A stretch of 64,000 nt of DNA from Melastoma dodecandrum (Eukaryota; Streptophyta; Magnoliopsida; Myrtales; Melastomataceae). Shown here in pieces: positions 26,179 through 35,156 of the stretch (its first letter is position 1; each line of letters starts with the position of its first letter). Location: positions 2,556,501 through 2,620,500 of the forward strand of contig JARUPY010000091.1 in assembly GCA_029817715.1 (NCBI GenBank). The letters are read 5' to 3'. Below the pieces are notes generated by a model that was not told the origin of the DNA, searched no databases, and was given only the letters and a program-made list of their open reading frames with translations. Both the position numbers and the translations under genes were made by a program.

Positions 26179-27117
26179 TCAGCGCTCGGCGGACGGCTGG
26201 CCGGGCAACGCCTCCGGCGGCTTCGCCGGCGGCGTCTGGGCCTCGGGCGCCTTGAAGAAGCGGAAGAACGCGTTCGCCGACCCCGGCGTCAGCACGAGCC
26301 GCGTGCGCGGGCTCGCCAGCGCGTCGTTGTAGGCGCCCATCAGCCGGTAGAAGGCGAAGAAGTCGGGATCGCGCCCGTAGGCGTCGGCGAAGGTCTTGTT
26401 GCGCAACGCGTCGCCCTCGCCGCGCGCCGTGTCCGCCTTCTGCTGCGCCTCGCCGAGCAGCACGACGACGTCGCGGTCGGCCTGGGCGCGGATCGTCTGC
26501 GCCTCCTGCACGCCCTGGGCGCGGTAGGTCGCGGCCTGCCGCGCATATTCGGAGTTCATCCGCTGGAACACCTGCTCGGAGATCTGCTCCGGCAGGTCGG
26601 CGCGGCGGATGCGCACGTCGATCGCCTCGATGCCGAGCGGCTCGCTCTCGGCGTTCACCTCGATGCGGATCTTGTCCATCAGCCCCTGGCGATCGTAGCG
26701 CACGATCTCCGGCAGGCCGGCCTGGCCGAGCACGCGGCGGATCGCCGAGTTCAAGAGGTAGCCGAGCTGGTTGTTGGCGCGGTCGATCGTCTGCAGCGTC
26801 TGATAGAACTTCAGCAGGTCGACGATCTTGTAGCGCAGCACCGCGTCGACCTGGATGCGCGTCGAGTCGGAGGCGAGCACCTCCTGGTTCGGCGATTCCA
26901 AATTGAGGATCTGGTTCGGCCGCAGGATCACGGTCTCGATCAGCGGCAGCTTGAAGTGCAGGCCCGGCTCGGTGACCAGGCCGCGGCCCTCGACCGGCTG
27001 GCCGAAGCGCAGCACCAGCGCCTGCTCGGTCTGGCCGACCTGGAACGTGCTGGCGAAGGCCACGAAGAGGACGAGGACGAAGGCCGCGACGAGGCCGAAG
27101 ACGCCGTATTCTCTCAC
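26179..27117 (-). CDS. hflC: FtsH protease modulator HflC
   Basis: The 312-residue SPFH/band-7 protein has one N-terminal membrane anchor (about 6-25) and a large periplasmic domain; LVLRFGQPVEGRGLVTEPGLHFKLPLIE is typical HflC. The C-terminal tail is proline-rich. With HflK it forms the ring complex that cages FtsH and modulates membrane-protein degradation. Its start overlaps the hflK stop by 4 bases. Confidence 0.95.
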   Translation of the reverse strand: MREYGVFGLVAAFVLVLFVAFASTFQVGQTEQALVLRFGQPVEGRGLVTEPGLHFKLPLIETVILRPNQILNLESPNQEVLASDSTRIQVDAVLRYKIVDLLKFYQTLQTIDRANNQLGYLLNSAIRRVLGQAGLPEIVRYDRQGLMDKIRIEVNAESEPLGIEAIDVRIRRADLPEQISEQVFQRMNSEYARQAATYRAQGVQEAQTIRAQADRDVVVLLGEAQQKADTARGEGDALRNKTFADAYGRDPDFFAFYRLMGAYNDALASPRTRLVLTPGSANAFFRFFKAPEAQTPPAKPPEALPGQPSAER

Positions 27118-28295
27118 TGGCCGGCCTCGTTCTTCTCGCTCGGCGTGGCGACGCTCTTGTCGAGCTGCGGCAGCGGCAGGTACGGCACGACGCCCTGCCC
27201 CTTGCCGGAATCGTCGATGAGCACGTTGTCGGTCTTGCTGAAGACGTTCTGCATCGTCTCGATGTAGATGCGCTCGCGCGTCACCTGCGGCGCGTTCTTG
27301 TACTGCGTGTAGATCTGGTCGAAGCGCGAGGCCTGGCCCTTCGCCTCGGCCACCGTCTGCAGCCTGTAGCCTTCGGCGGCCTGGACGATGCCGGCGGCCT
27401 TGCCGCGCGCCTCGGGCACCACCTTGTTGGCATAGGCCTGCGCCTCGTTGCGCATGCGGCTCTGATCCTGCTGCGCCGCCGTCACGTCGCGGAACGCGGC
27501 GATGACCTGCGACGGCACCTCGACCGACTGCAACTGCACCTGCCGCACCTCGACGCCCGCCTTGTAGGAGGTGAGGATGCTCTGCATCAGAGCCTTCACC
27601 TTCGGCTCGATCACCTTGCGGCCGGCGGTGAGGATGTCCTGCTGCACGCTCTCGCCGATCACCTCGCGCATCGCGCTTTCGGCCACGGCCTTCACCGTCT
27701 CGCGCGGGTCGGCGACGTTGAAGGCGTAGTCCTCGGGATGCGACGGGTCGATCTGCCAGAAGACGACGAACTTCAGGTCGGCGATGTTCTCGTCGCCGGT
27801 GAGCATCAGGCTCTCCTCCGGCGCGTCGATCTGCGTCGTGGCGTTCGGCCGCGAGTAGTCGGGCTGCGTCGTGAAGCCGACGTTGACGGCGTTGGTGTCG
27901 GTCACGTTGAGCTTGTCGACGTCACCGATCGGGTACGGCCAATTGTAGTTGAGGCCCGGCGAGGTCTTGCCGGTGTACTTGCCGAAGACGAGGTTGAGGC
28001 CGACCTGGTTCGGCCCGATCGTATAGAAGCCGGACAGCAGCCACAGCATCAGGCCGACGATGACGGCGATGAGCACGCCGGGCGCGCCGAGGCCGCCGCC
28101 GGGCGTCAGGCTGCCGAAGCGCCCGATGAAGCCGTGCCACATGCCGCCGAAGTCGGGCCCGCCGCCGCCGGACGGGCCGCTCGGCCCCTGTCCCCATGGC
28201 CCTGGATTGCCGGGCTGCCAGCCGCCGCCGCGCCCGCCGTTGCCCCCAGAGCCACCTTGGCCGCCACCGGCACCGCCGGTCGTGTTCCAGGGCAT
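27114..28295 (-). CDS. hflK: FtsH protease modulator HflK
   Basis: The 393-residue protein begins with a Gly/Pro-rich cytoplasmic segment (about 1-70, GGxGG repeats), then a membrane span (about 72-92: GVLIAVIVGLMLWLLSGFYT) and an SPFH domain (GLNLVFGKYTGKTSPGLNYNWPYPIG). It is the partner of HflC. The Gly-rich start is common in HflK. Upstream is a divergent AmpG-type permease. Confidence 0.95.
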   Translation of the reverse strand: MPWNTTGGAGGGQGGSGGNGGRGGGWQPGNPGPWGQGPSGPSGGGGPDFGGMWHGFIGRFGSLTPGGGLGAPGVLIAVIVGLMLWLLSGFYTIGPNQVGLNLVFGKYTGKTSPGLNYNWPYPIGDVDKLNVTDTNAVNVGFTTQPDYSRPNATTQIDAPEESLMLTGDENIADLKFVVFWQIDPSHPEDYAFNVADPRETVKAVAESAMREVIGESVQQDILTAGRKVIEPKVKALMQSILTSYKAGVEVRQVQLQSVEVPSQVIAAFRDVTAAQQDQSRMRNEAQAYANKVVPEARGKAAGIVQAAEGYRLQTVAEAKGQASRFDQIYTQYKNAPQVTRERIYIETMQNVFSKTDNVLIDDSGKGQGVVPYLPLPQLDKSVATPSEKNEAGQ

Positions 28296-28437
28296 CCATT
28301 CCTCCGCCGCGCAACTTGAGCGCGCGGCTCCTCATATAGGAGCGGACCCGCCTCCACAAACCGGCGCGCGGGCGCGGCGTCTTGCGCGCGACACGCAAGA
28401 CCAGCAAAGCTCGCCCGGCACGGAGGCAGGCGGACGG

Positions 28438-29805
28438 ATGAGCGAGAGCGGGTCGGGTGGCGGGACAATGGCCTTCATCCGCGGCTTTCTCGCCGACCGC
28501 CGCCAGCAGGCGATGCTCGGCCTCGGCTTCTCGCAAGGCATCCCCTACCTGCTCGTCTACGCCACCCAGTCCGCCTGGCTCACCGAGGCCAACGTGGCGC
28601 TCGGCACGCTCGGCATCCTGAGCGAGCTGACGCTGGCCTACCGCCTGAAATTCCTCTGGGCGCCGTTCCTGGAACGCTATGACGCACCGATCCTCGGGCG
28701 GTTGCTGGGGCGGCGCCGCGGCTGGATGGTCGCCTCGCAGCTCGGCGTCATCCTGGGTCTCGTCGGCATCGCCATCGGCAATCCCGCGACGCAGCTCTGG
28801 TGGACGATCGTCGTGTCGGTCGCGCTCGGCTTCTTCGGCGCGACGCAGGACGTGGTCATCGACGGCTGGCGCATCGCCTCCGTGCCGACCGAGCGCCAGG
28901 CGCTGATGACCTCGATCGCCGAGACCGGCTATCGCGTCGGCATCCTCGTCTCGGGCGCCGGCGCGCTCATCCTTTCCGATCACATCGGCTGGCACGGCGC
29001 CTATCTCGTGATGGCGGCGGCGATCCTGCCGGGCATGGCGGCCGCGCTCTACGCGCCGGAGCCGGAGCCGGTCGAGCTGCCGCTGGCGCCGAAGGCCGGC
29101 ATCGTCGCGACGATCCTCGGCCCGTTCCTCGAGCTGATCCGCCGGCTCGGGCCGATGGCGATTCCGATCCTCGTCATGATCGCCGGCTTCCGCATGCCCG
29201 GCTACATCTCGAACGCGATGGCGATCCCGCTGTTCAAGCACCTGCATTACTCGAACACCGACATCGGCACCGTGACGAAGCTCGTCGGCTTCTGGATCGC
29301 GATCGCCGGCGTCTTCGCGGCGGGCATCGTGGTGACGCGGATCGGCATCATGGCGAGCCTCGTCATCGGCACGATCGCCGGCTCCGCCTCGCATCTCGCG
29401 CTCGCCTATCTCGCCGCGCACGGCGGCGCCGGCGGCCACGACTACTGGACCTTCGCGATCGCCGTCGGCATCGACGGCTTCGCCGCGAGCTTCGCCCAGA
29501 TCGTTTTGATCACCTACATGTCGTCGATCGCCTCGAATGCCTTCGCCGGCAGCCAGTTCGGCATGCTGACGTCGCTCGTCGCGCTGCCCGGCAGCTTCCT
29601 CACGATGGGCTCCGGCTTCGCCGCCGGCCACCTGGGCTTTCCCTTGTTCTTCACCATGACCGCGCTGATCGGCCTGCCGATCGCGATCCTCACGCTGTGG
29701 GTCTGGCGCGTCGAGGGCTCGCGCGGGCTCTCCGCGGCGCACAGGGCGCCGCCGGCGCATCCCGGCTTGACCGCGGAGGAGGCGCCGGCTAGCGCCCCGC
29801 CATGA
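28438..29805 (+). CDS. AmpG-family muropeptide permease (MFS)
   Basis: The 455-residue protein has about 12 membrane helices and the AmpG/PAT signature near the N terminus (LGFSQGIPYLLVYATQSAWL) and QDVVIDGWRIASV in helix 4. AmpG imports anhydro-muropeptides for cell-wall recycling and is linked to beta-lactamase induction; Hyphomicrobiales encode several paralogues, so the substrate is not certain. The ATG at 28438 has GGAGG about 13 bases upstream. It overlaps the next gene by 4 bases. Confidence 0.87.
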   Translation: MSESGSGGGTMAFIRGFLADRRQQAMLGLGFSQGIPYLLVYATQSAWLTEANVALGTLGILSELTLAYRLKFLWAPFLERYDAPILGRLLGRRRGWMVASQLGVILGLVGIAIGNPATQLWWTIVVSVALGFFGATQDVVIDGWRIASVPTERQALMTSIAETGYRVGILVSGAGALILSDHIGWHGAYLVMAAAILPGMAAALYAPEPEPVELPLAPKAGIVATILGPFLELIRRLGPMAIPILVMIAGFRMPGYISNAMAIPLFKHLHYSNTDIGTVTKLVGFWIAIAGVFAAGIVVTRIGIMASLVIGTIAGSASHLALAYLAAHGGAGGHDYWTFAIAVGIDGFAASFAQIVLITYMSSIASNAFAGSQFGMLTSLVALPGSFLTMGSGFAAGHLGFPLFFTMTALIGLPIAILTLWVWRVEGSRGLSAAHRAPPAHPGLTAEEAPASAPP

Positions 29806-30692
29806 CCTTCCACCAAGCGACCGCGCGCAAAGGCCTCGCCGACCTCGCCTCGTCCTACGATCTCGTGCTCTGCGACGTCTGGGGCGTCGTGCACAACGGC
29901 GTCGCGCACCATGCCGCCGCGGTCGACGCGCTGCGGCGCTACCGCCAGGGCGGCGGCCGCGTCGTGATGGTGACCAACGCGCCGGCGCCGGCCGCGCAGG
30001 TGCAGCGGCGCATGGACAGGCTCGCCGTGCCGCGCGACGCCTACGATGCGATCGCAACGTCCGGCGACGTCACCATCGATGCCATCGTCGCCGCCGGCTG
30101 CCCGCCCCTGTTCTCGATCGGGCCGGGCGGCGAGTTCGCGCTCTACCAGGAAGCCGCGAAGCTGGGGCCGCGGCCACCGGCGCTCGTTTCGATCGAGGCC
30201 GCGCGGCTCGCGATCTGCATCGGGCTCGACGCGACCGGCGCCACGCCGGAGGCCTACGACGCCAACCTCGCCGCGATGCGGACGCGCGATCTCGAGATGA
30301 TCTGCGCCAACCCCGATCTCGTCGTCGAGATGGGCGACACACTGGAATTCTGCGCCGGCGCCATCGCTCAGCGGTACGCGGCGATCGGCGGCCGCGTCAG
30401 CCACGCCGGCAAGCCGTTCGCGGCGATCTACGAGCGCGCGCTGCGGCTCGTCGGCGAGACCGGCATCGCCCCGGGCCGCGTGCTGGCGATCGGCGATGCC
30501 ACGCATACCGACATCGCCGGCGCGGCGCGGATGGGCTTTGCGTCCGTGCTGGTCACCTCGGGCATCCATCGCGCCAAGCTGCATGTCGGCGGACGCGGCT
30601 CGGCGATCGACGAGGCGGGGCTGCAGCAGTTCCTCGACGAGACGGCGGCGCGCCCGACCCACGTGATGCCGGAGCTGGCGTGGACGTTTTGA
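29802..30692 (+). CDS. HAD-superfamily class IIA hydrolase (TIGR01459 type)
   Basis: The 296-residue enzyme has HAD motif I as LCDVWGVVHNG, motif II in VVMVTNAP, motif III lysine in HAGKPF and motif IV GDATHTDIAGA, with a class IIA cap between II and III. It belongs to the NagD-like group conserved in alphaproteobacteria; the substrate is a phosphorylated metabolite not identifiable from sequence. Translationally coupled to the AmpG-type permease. Confidence 0.9.
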   Translation: MTFHQATARKGLADLASSYDLVLCDVWGVVHNGVAHHAAAVDALRRYRQGGGRVVMVTNAPAPAAQVQRRMDRLAVPRDAYDAIATSGDVTIDAIVAAGCPPLFSIGPGGEFALYQEAAKLGPRPPALVSIEAARLAICIGLDATGATPEAYDANLAAMRTRDLEMICANPDLVVEMGDTLEFCAGAIAQRYAAIGGRVSHAGKPFAAIYERALRLVGETGIAPGRVLAIGDATHTDIAGAARMGFASVLVTSGIHRAKLHVGGRGSAIDEAGLQQFLDETAARPTHVMPELAWTF

Positions 30693-30843
30693 AGCGGAGT
30701 AATTTTGGGCGCGCGAGACCGAGACCGTGTCGGATCAAACGGTATCGTGCGTTTTCGCTTAACGACGGTATGCCGACGAAGGAGCGGCGGCTCGTCTCTG
30801 TGAGTTGACACCGCAGCTGCGCGAGAGCTGCGTGGCCTCTCCT

Positions 30844-30863
30844 TGCCTACCAACTAGTAGGCA
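30844..30863. promoter_or_regulatory. TetR-operator-like palindrome without a regulator nearby
   Basis: TGCCTAC and GTAGGCA form a perfect inverted repeat around CAACTA. The size and CTAC...GTAG core resemble operators of TetR-family repressors. It lies in the 246-base space between the HAD hydrolase and pal ends, both of which transcribe towards it, so it is not in a promoter position. Confidence 0.35.
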
Positions 30864-30938
30864 GTTTCTCCGGCGCAGTCGTCAACCCCGGCGCGCGGGC
30901 ATTCACTCCGGCCCGCGCGAGCGAAAGGCCTCGCGCCC

Positions 30939-31436
30939 TCAGCTCTGCCCGGGCGCGATGGCCGTCACGGCCCGGCGATTCTGCGACCAGCAGGAGATGT
31001 CGTTGCAGGTCGCGACGGGGCGCTCCTTGCCGTAGGAGATCGTGCGGATGCGGCCGGACGCGATGCCGCGCGCGACCATGTACTCGCGGGTGGCCGCGGC
31101 GCGACGCTGGCCGAGCGCGAAATTGTACTCGCGCGTGCCGCGCTCGTCGGCGTGGCCCTCGATCGTGAACGGCCCGCGGTCGTAGCGCTGCAGCCAGGCG
31201 ACCTGGCGGTTCAGCGTGTCCTGGGCCTTCGGCGTCAGGTCGGAGGAATCCTCCTCGAAGAAGACGCGGTCGCCGACGTTCTGCGCGAAATCCGCGGCGC
31301 TGCCCGGCTCGGCGCCCCCGGCATAGGCGTTGAACTGGTTGTCTGGCGCCTTCGAGCAGGCGCCCATCGCGAGGGCCGTCACGAGCGCGACGGCGAGGCC
31401 GATGCGGCGGGCTAAACTCAACTGGCTCACGGCCAT
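30939..31436 (-). CDS. pal: Peptidoglycan-associated lipoprotein Pal
   Basis: The 165-residue lipoprotein has a lipobox LAMGAC with the lipidated C27, and an OmpA-like domain (about 60-160) including FTIEGHADERGTREYNFALGQRRA, which binds diaminopimelate in peptidoglycan. Pal anchors the outer membrane and works with TolB. The partner genes tolQRAB are in this window but about 20 kb away, so pal is detached from the usual operon. Confidence 0.95.
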   Translation of the reverse strand: MAVSQLSLARRIGLAVALVTALAMGACSKAPDNQFNAYAGGAEPGSAADFAQNVGDRVFFEEDSSDLTPKAQDTLNRQVAWLQRYDRGPFTIEGHADERGTREYNFALGQRRAAATREYMVARGIASGRIRTISYGKERPVATCNDISCWSQNRRAVTAIAPGQS

Positions 31437-31672
31437 CCTCCTTGTTGCGCCCCAGCGCGATCGAAGAGGCTTGCGACGGCTCCAGCTTGAAGAAAGCCTT
31501 GATGGCCACTTTGCGTCCGCCTTGGAAGCGCCACGCGCGGACGCATAGGTGTTGCCGCGCCGGCACAGAGGCCGGCCCCGTGCGTGACAACAAGTGTACC
31601 CTCCGGTACGTGTCTCGCCGCCGCGCGGCCGCGCGGTAGTCGAGCAAGCGGCCGGCAGGCAAGGGAACGTCG

Positions 31673-34045
31673 ATGCAATCAGTCGAGAGCGAGGTCCAGT
31701 CGTCGCGATCGGGGACGGACACGCCGGACACCGGGCTTCCGCAGCTCGCCTTCGGTGCGGAGAAGATGGGTCTCGTCGCGCTCAAGGCGCCGCTTCTCGT
31801 CGGCATCGCGTTCGCGATCCTCGCCGTGGCCGCCGTCTTCGGCGTGACCAAGCTCAAGGTCGACGATTCGCTCTCCCAGCTGTTTCGCTCGAACACGCCG
31901 CAGTTCCGCCAGTTCGAGGCGGTGACGCGCGACTTCCCGTCGTCGGAATACGACGTCCTCGTCGTGATCTCGGGCAAGGATCTGCTGATCCGCGACAACG
32001 TCGAGAAGATCCGCAGCCTCGTCACCGACCTGCAGCTGATCGACGGCGAGCGGTCGATCATCTCGATGTTCTCGGCCCGCGAGCCGCCGAAGCCCGGCCA
32101 GACGATCCCGCCGGCGCTGTTCCCGGAGCCGCTGCCGGAGGGCCAGGCCTACGACGATCTGGTCAAGAAGATCCGCGCCAACGAGCTGATCAACGGCAAG
32201 CTGATCTCGCCCGACGGCACGCTCGCGCTCGTCGTGCTGGCGCTGAACCCCGACGTCGCCTCGAGCTCGAAGTCCGGCGCCATCGTGCGCCAGATCCGCC
32301 AGACGATGAACGAGGACCTCGAGGGCTCGAACCTCAAGGCCGAGCTCGCCGGCGTCCCGGTCATGCAGCTCGAGATCCACGATTCGGTCGAGCGCGACCG
32401 CGTGATCTACAACCTCATCGGCTTCATCGCCGGCTGCGTGATCGCGATCCTGTTCTTCCGCCGCGTCTCGTTCATGCTCGTCGCCGCCGCGCCGCCGCTC
32501 GTGGCGATCCTGATCTCGGTCGGCGCGCTCGGCTGGCTCGACTTCCGCCTCAACATCTTCCTCAACGTGATGACGCCGCTGATCATGGTGATCAGCTTCT
32601 CCGACTCGATGCAGCTGACCTTCGCGATCCGCGACCGGCTCGTCGCCGGCAATTCCAAGGCGCAGGCGATCAAGGGGGCGCTGGCCGTCGTCGGGCCGGC
32701 CTGCGTGCTGACGCATACGACGACGATGGTGTCCTTCGTCGCGCTGCTGTTCTCCGATTCCGACCTCATCAAGGTGTTCGGCGAGGCGGGGCTGCTCACG
32801 ACCGCGATCGCGCTCGTCACGGTGCTCGTCCTGCTGCCGCTGCTCGCCGTGACTCTGGTCCGCGGCGAGGCCAAGCTCGCGCAATCGACGGCGCGCGCCG
32901 ACACCGCGATCAACATGCTGCGCAACTTCTGCCGCTGGATCGCCGAGCGCATGGTCTCGCATCCCGGCCTCTACAGCCTGATCTCGATCGTCGTCTGCGT
33001 CGTGCTCTCGCTCATCTACACCAACCTGCAGCCGCGCTACCGGCTGGCCGACCAGGTGCCGAACAACGAGCAGGCGGTGACCGCCAACGGCTCGCTCGAC
33101 CGGAAGCTCACCGGCGCCAACCCGATCGACGTGCTCATCCAGTTCCCGAAGGGCGAGGACCTCTATTCGCCGGCGACGCTCGCGACGCTCGAGGCGGTGC
33201 AGCGCACGACGGCCTCCGAGCCCGGCGTCGGCAACGTCTTCTCGCTGCAGACGCTGCGCGACTGGCTCTCGCAGAAGCTCGGCGAGAACGACATCGAGAC
33301 GCTGAAGAAATACGTCGGCTACATCCCCGAGCCGCTCGTCCGCCGCTTCGTCGCGGCCGACCAGCGCTCGGCGCTGGTCTCGGGCCGCATCCCCGACAAG
33401 GACGCGAGCCAGCTCCTGCCGGTGGTCGACGATCTCGACGCGCGGCTCGATGCGGTCCGCAAGGCGCATCCCGGCTACCAGATCTCCGTCACGGGTCTTG
33501 CCGTGATCGCGGCGCGCAACTCGGCCTTGATGATTGAGCGGCTGTCGCGCGGGCTCACCGTCGAGATCGTCTTCGTCGCCGGCTTTATTGGGCTCGCCTT
33601 CCGATCGTGGAAGGTCATGCTGCTCGCGATCATGCCGGGCATCTTCCCGATCATCGCGTCGGGTGCCCTGCTCTATGCGATGGGCGAAGGGCTGCAATTC
33701 GCCAGCGTCGTGGCACTCACCGTTTCGTTCGGCTTGGGCCTCAGCGCGACGATCCACTTCTTGAATAGGTTGCGTCTGGAGGAGCGGCCCGGCGAGAACG
33801 CGGCGGTGTCGGTCGAGCGCGCGACGATCCTCGTCGGCCCTGCCCTCATCCTGACCTCGGTGGTGCTCGCCTGCGGGCTCGCGGTGACGGCCTTCTCGAA
33901 CCTGCCGATGCTGCGCTTGTTCGGCTGGCTGTCGGCCTTCGCGATGATCGCCGCGCTGGTCGCCGACCTGCTCATCCTGCGGCCGACGGCGATGTATCTG
34001 TACAGCCTGGTGCCGGCCAGCCTGAAGCATCGCGCCGCCGAGTAG
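31673..34045 (+). CDS. RND-superfamily exporter, MMPL/HAE3 type
   Basis: The 790-residue protein has two repeats of one helix, a large periplasmic loop and five helices (helix groups near 45-65, 240-400, 430-450 and 620-780). Motifs such as MVISFSDSMQLTFAI and VSFGLGLSATIHFLNRLRLEE fit the HAE3/MMPL group that moves lipids or hopanoids. No adaptor gene is adjacent. The start ATG at 31673 is preceded by GGGAACG. Confidence 0.9.
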   Translation: MQSVESEVQSSRSGTDTPDTGLPQLAFGAEKMGLVALKAPLLVGIAFAILAVAAVFGVTKLKVDDSLSQLFRSNTPQFRQFEAVTRDFPSSEYDVLVVISGKDLLIRDNVEKIRSLVTDLQLIDGERSIISMFSAREPPKPGQTIPPALFPEPLPEGQAYDDLVKKIRANELINGKLISPDGTLALVVLALNPDVASSSKSGAIVRQIRQTMNEDLEGSNLKAELAGVPVMQLEIHDSVERDRVIYNLIGFIAGCVIAILFFRRVSFMLVAAAPPLVAILISVGALGWLDFRLNIFLNVMTPLIMVISFSDSMQLTFAIRDRLVAGNSKAQAIKGALAVVGPACVLTHTTTMVSFVALLFSDSDLIKVFGEAGLLTTAIALVTVLVLLPLLAVTLVRGEAKLAQSTARADTAINMLRNFCRWIAERMVSHPGLYSLISIVVCVVLSLIYTNLQPRYRLADQVPNNEQAVTANGSLDRKLTGANPIDVLIQFPKGEDLYSPATLATLEAVQRTTASEPGVGNVFSLQTLRDWLSQKLGENDIETLKKYVGYIPEPLVRRFVAADQRSALVSGRIPDKDASQLLPVVDDLDARLDAVRKAHPGYQISVTGLAVIAARNSALMIERLSRGLTVEIVFVAGFIGLAFRSWKVMLLAIMPGIFPIIASGALLYAMGEGLQFASVVALTVSFGLGLSATIHFLNRLRLEERPGENAAVSVERATILVGPALILTSVVLACGLAVTAFSNLPMLRLFGWLSAFAMIAALVADLLILRPTAMYLYSLVPASLKHRAAE

Positions 34046-34070
34046 GACGGTTTTATATCGAACGACTGCC

Positions 34071-34100
34071 TGATGGCGCCGCGGCGACGTGGCGCCATCA
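34071..34100 (+). terminator. Hairpin after the RND exporter gene
   Basis: TGATGGCGCC and GGCGCCATCA form a perfect 10-base stem around a 10-base loop, 26 bases past the stop codon. No T run follows; termination is likely but not certain. Confidence 0.55.
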
Positions 34101-34196
34101 TGTCATTCGACATCAATCATGCGTTGTAGTTTGTAACTGGCCTGTCGCATTCGCGACATTTCCATCACGGTGCCGCGCGAACGGCCCCTGCGACGC

Positions 34197-34222
34197 GATC
34201 ATGACCGGATATGGTCACGATC
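34197..34222. promoter_or_regulatory. Near-perfect palindrome in the porin leader
   Basis: GATCATGACC and GGTCACGATC (one mismatch) flank GGATAT, 44 bases before the porin start. It could be an operator or an mRNA leader hairpin controlling the abundant outer-membrane protein. Confidence 0.4.
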
Positions 34223-34266
34223 GATGGGCTAGAGAACGCCAGCGAATGGTTCGCTTGGAGTTTAAA

Positions 34267-35055
34267 TTGAAAAAGACCCTGCTTGCCGTCGCGCTGCTCG
34301 GCGCGACCTCGACCGTAGCGCTGGCAGCCGACCTTCCCTCGCGTCGTGCTCCGCCGGTTTACGTCGCCCCCGTCGCGGTCCCCGTCTTCACGTGGACCGG
34401 CGCCTACATCGGTGGCAATGCTGGTTACGCCTTCGACGCCAAGTCGTCGTTCAACACCACGGCCGGCGCGGCGCGCACGTTCGTGCAGTCGAAAGCCGAC
34501 GGCTTCACCGGTGGTGGCCAGATCGGCTACAACTTCCAGCTCGGCAACGCGCCGATCCTCGGCAATCTCGGCGGCGGCTTCGGCGGCGGCGGCCTCATCC
34601 TCGGCGTCGAGGCTGATGCGGCCTACACCGACCTGCGTCGCGACTTCGCCATCGGCGGCGCGCCCTACAACGCGAACACGCAGTTCGTCGGCACCGCGCG
34701 CGGTCGCCTCGGCTACGCGTTCAACAACGTGATGATCTACGGCACCGGCGGCTTCGCCTACGGCGGCATCAACGACCGCGTCGGCGTCGCCGTCGCCAAC
34801 AAGATCGCCACCGGCTACGCCTACGGCGGCGGCATCGAGTACGCGATCCCGACCTCCTCGTTCGTGAACTTCTTCCACTCGAGCGCGGTGACCCTGAAGG
34901 CCGAGTACCTGCACTACGACCTCGGCTCGCAGGCGCTCAACGCCGGTCGCGTCGGCAGCTCGGTCAAGAACGACGGCAACATCGTTCGCGGCGGCATCAA
35001 CTACAAGTTCGACCTGTTCGGCGTCCCGGCTGCGCCGGTCGTCGCCCGCTACTGA
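34267..35055 (+). CDS. Outer-membrane beta-barrel porin, Omp31/OmpA-like
   Basis: Translation most likely starts at TTG (34267), six bases after GGAG, giving MKKTLLAVALLGATSTVALA as signal peptide; an in-frame ATG at 34246 would add seven residues. The 262-residue protein then shows FTWTGAYIGGNAGYAFD and GRLGYAFNNVMIYGTGGFAYGG, with alternating strands of an 8-stranded barrel, and a second-last strand GGINYKFDLF. This is the Omp31/Omp25 family abundant in Hyphomicrobiales. A strong terminator follows. Confidence 0.92.
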   Translation: MKKTLLAVALLGATSTVALAADLPSRRAPPVYVAPVAVPVFTWTGAYIGGNAGYAFDAKSSFNTTAGAARTFVQSKADGFTGGGQIGYNFQLGNAPILGNLGGGFGGGGLILGVEADAAYTDLRRDFAIGGAPYNANTQFVGTARGRLGYAFNNVMIYGTGGFAYGGINDRVGVAVANKIATGYAYGGGIEYAIPTSSFVNFFHSSAVTLKAEYLHYDLGSQALNAGRVGSSVKNDGNIVRGGINYKFDLFGVPAAPVVARY

Positions 35056-35105
35056 TTCCGATCTCGGTCGCCGCAGGGCGACCGGGCTTTGGTTCACCCA
35101 CAAAC

Positions 35106-35135
35106 AAAAAGCCCGGCCGCGAGGCCGGGCTTTTT
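35106..35135. terminator. Bidirectional rho-independent terminator
   Basis: AAAAAGCCCGGCC/GGCCGGGCTTTTT is a 13-base stem with T runs on both strands, between the porin and a convergent gene. Confidence 0.95.
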
Positions 35136-35156
35136 CTATGCGGCCGCGTGCGCCGT

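Noticed and set aside
31585..31610. GTACC-CTCC-GGTAC inverted repeat before the HAE3-type gene
   Set aside because: Only five-base arms; likely to occur by chance in this GC-rich DNA.
31679..34030. Minus-strand open frame opposite the HAE3-type exporter
   Set aside because: Charged repetitive product mirroring codons of the real gene.
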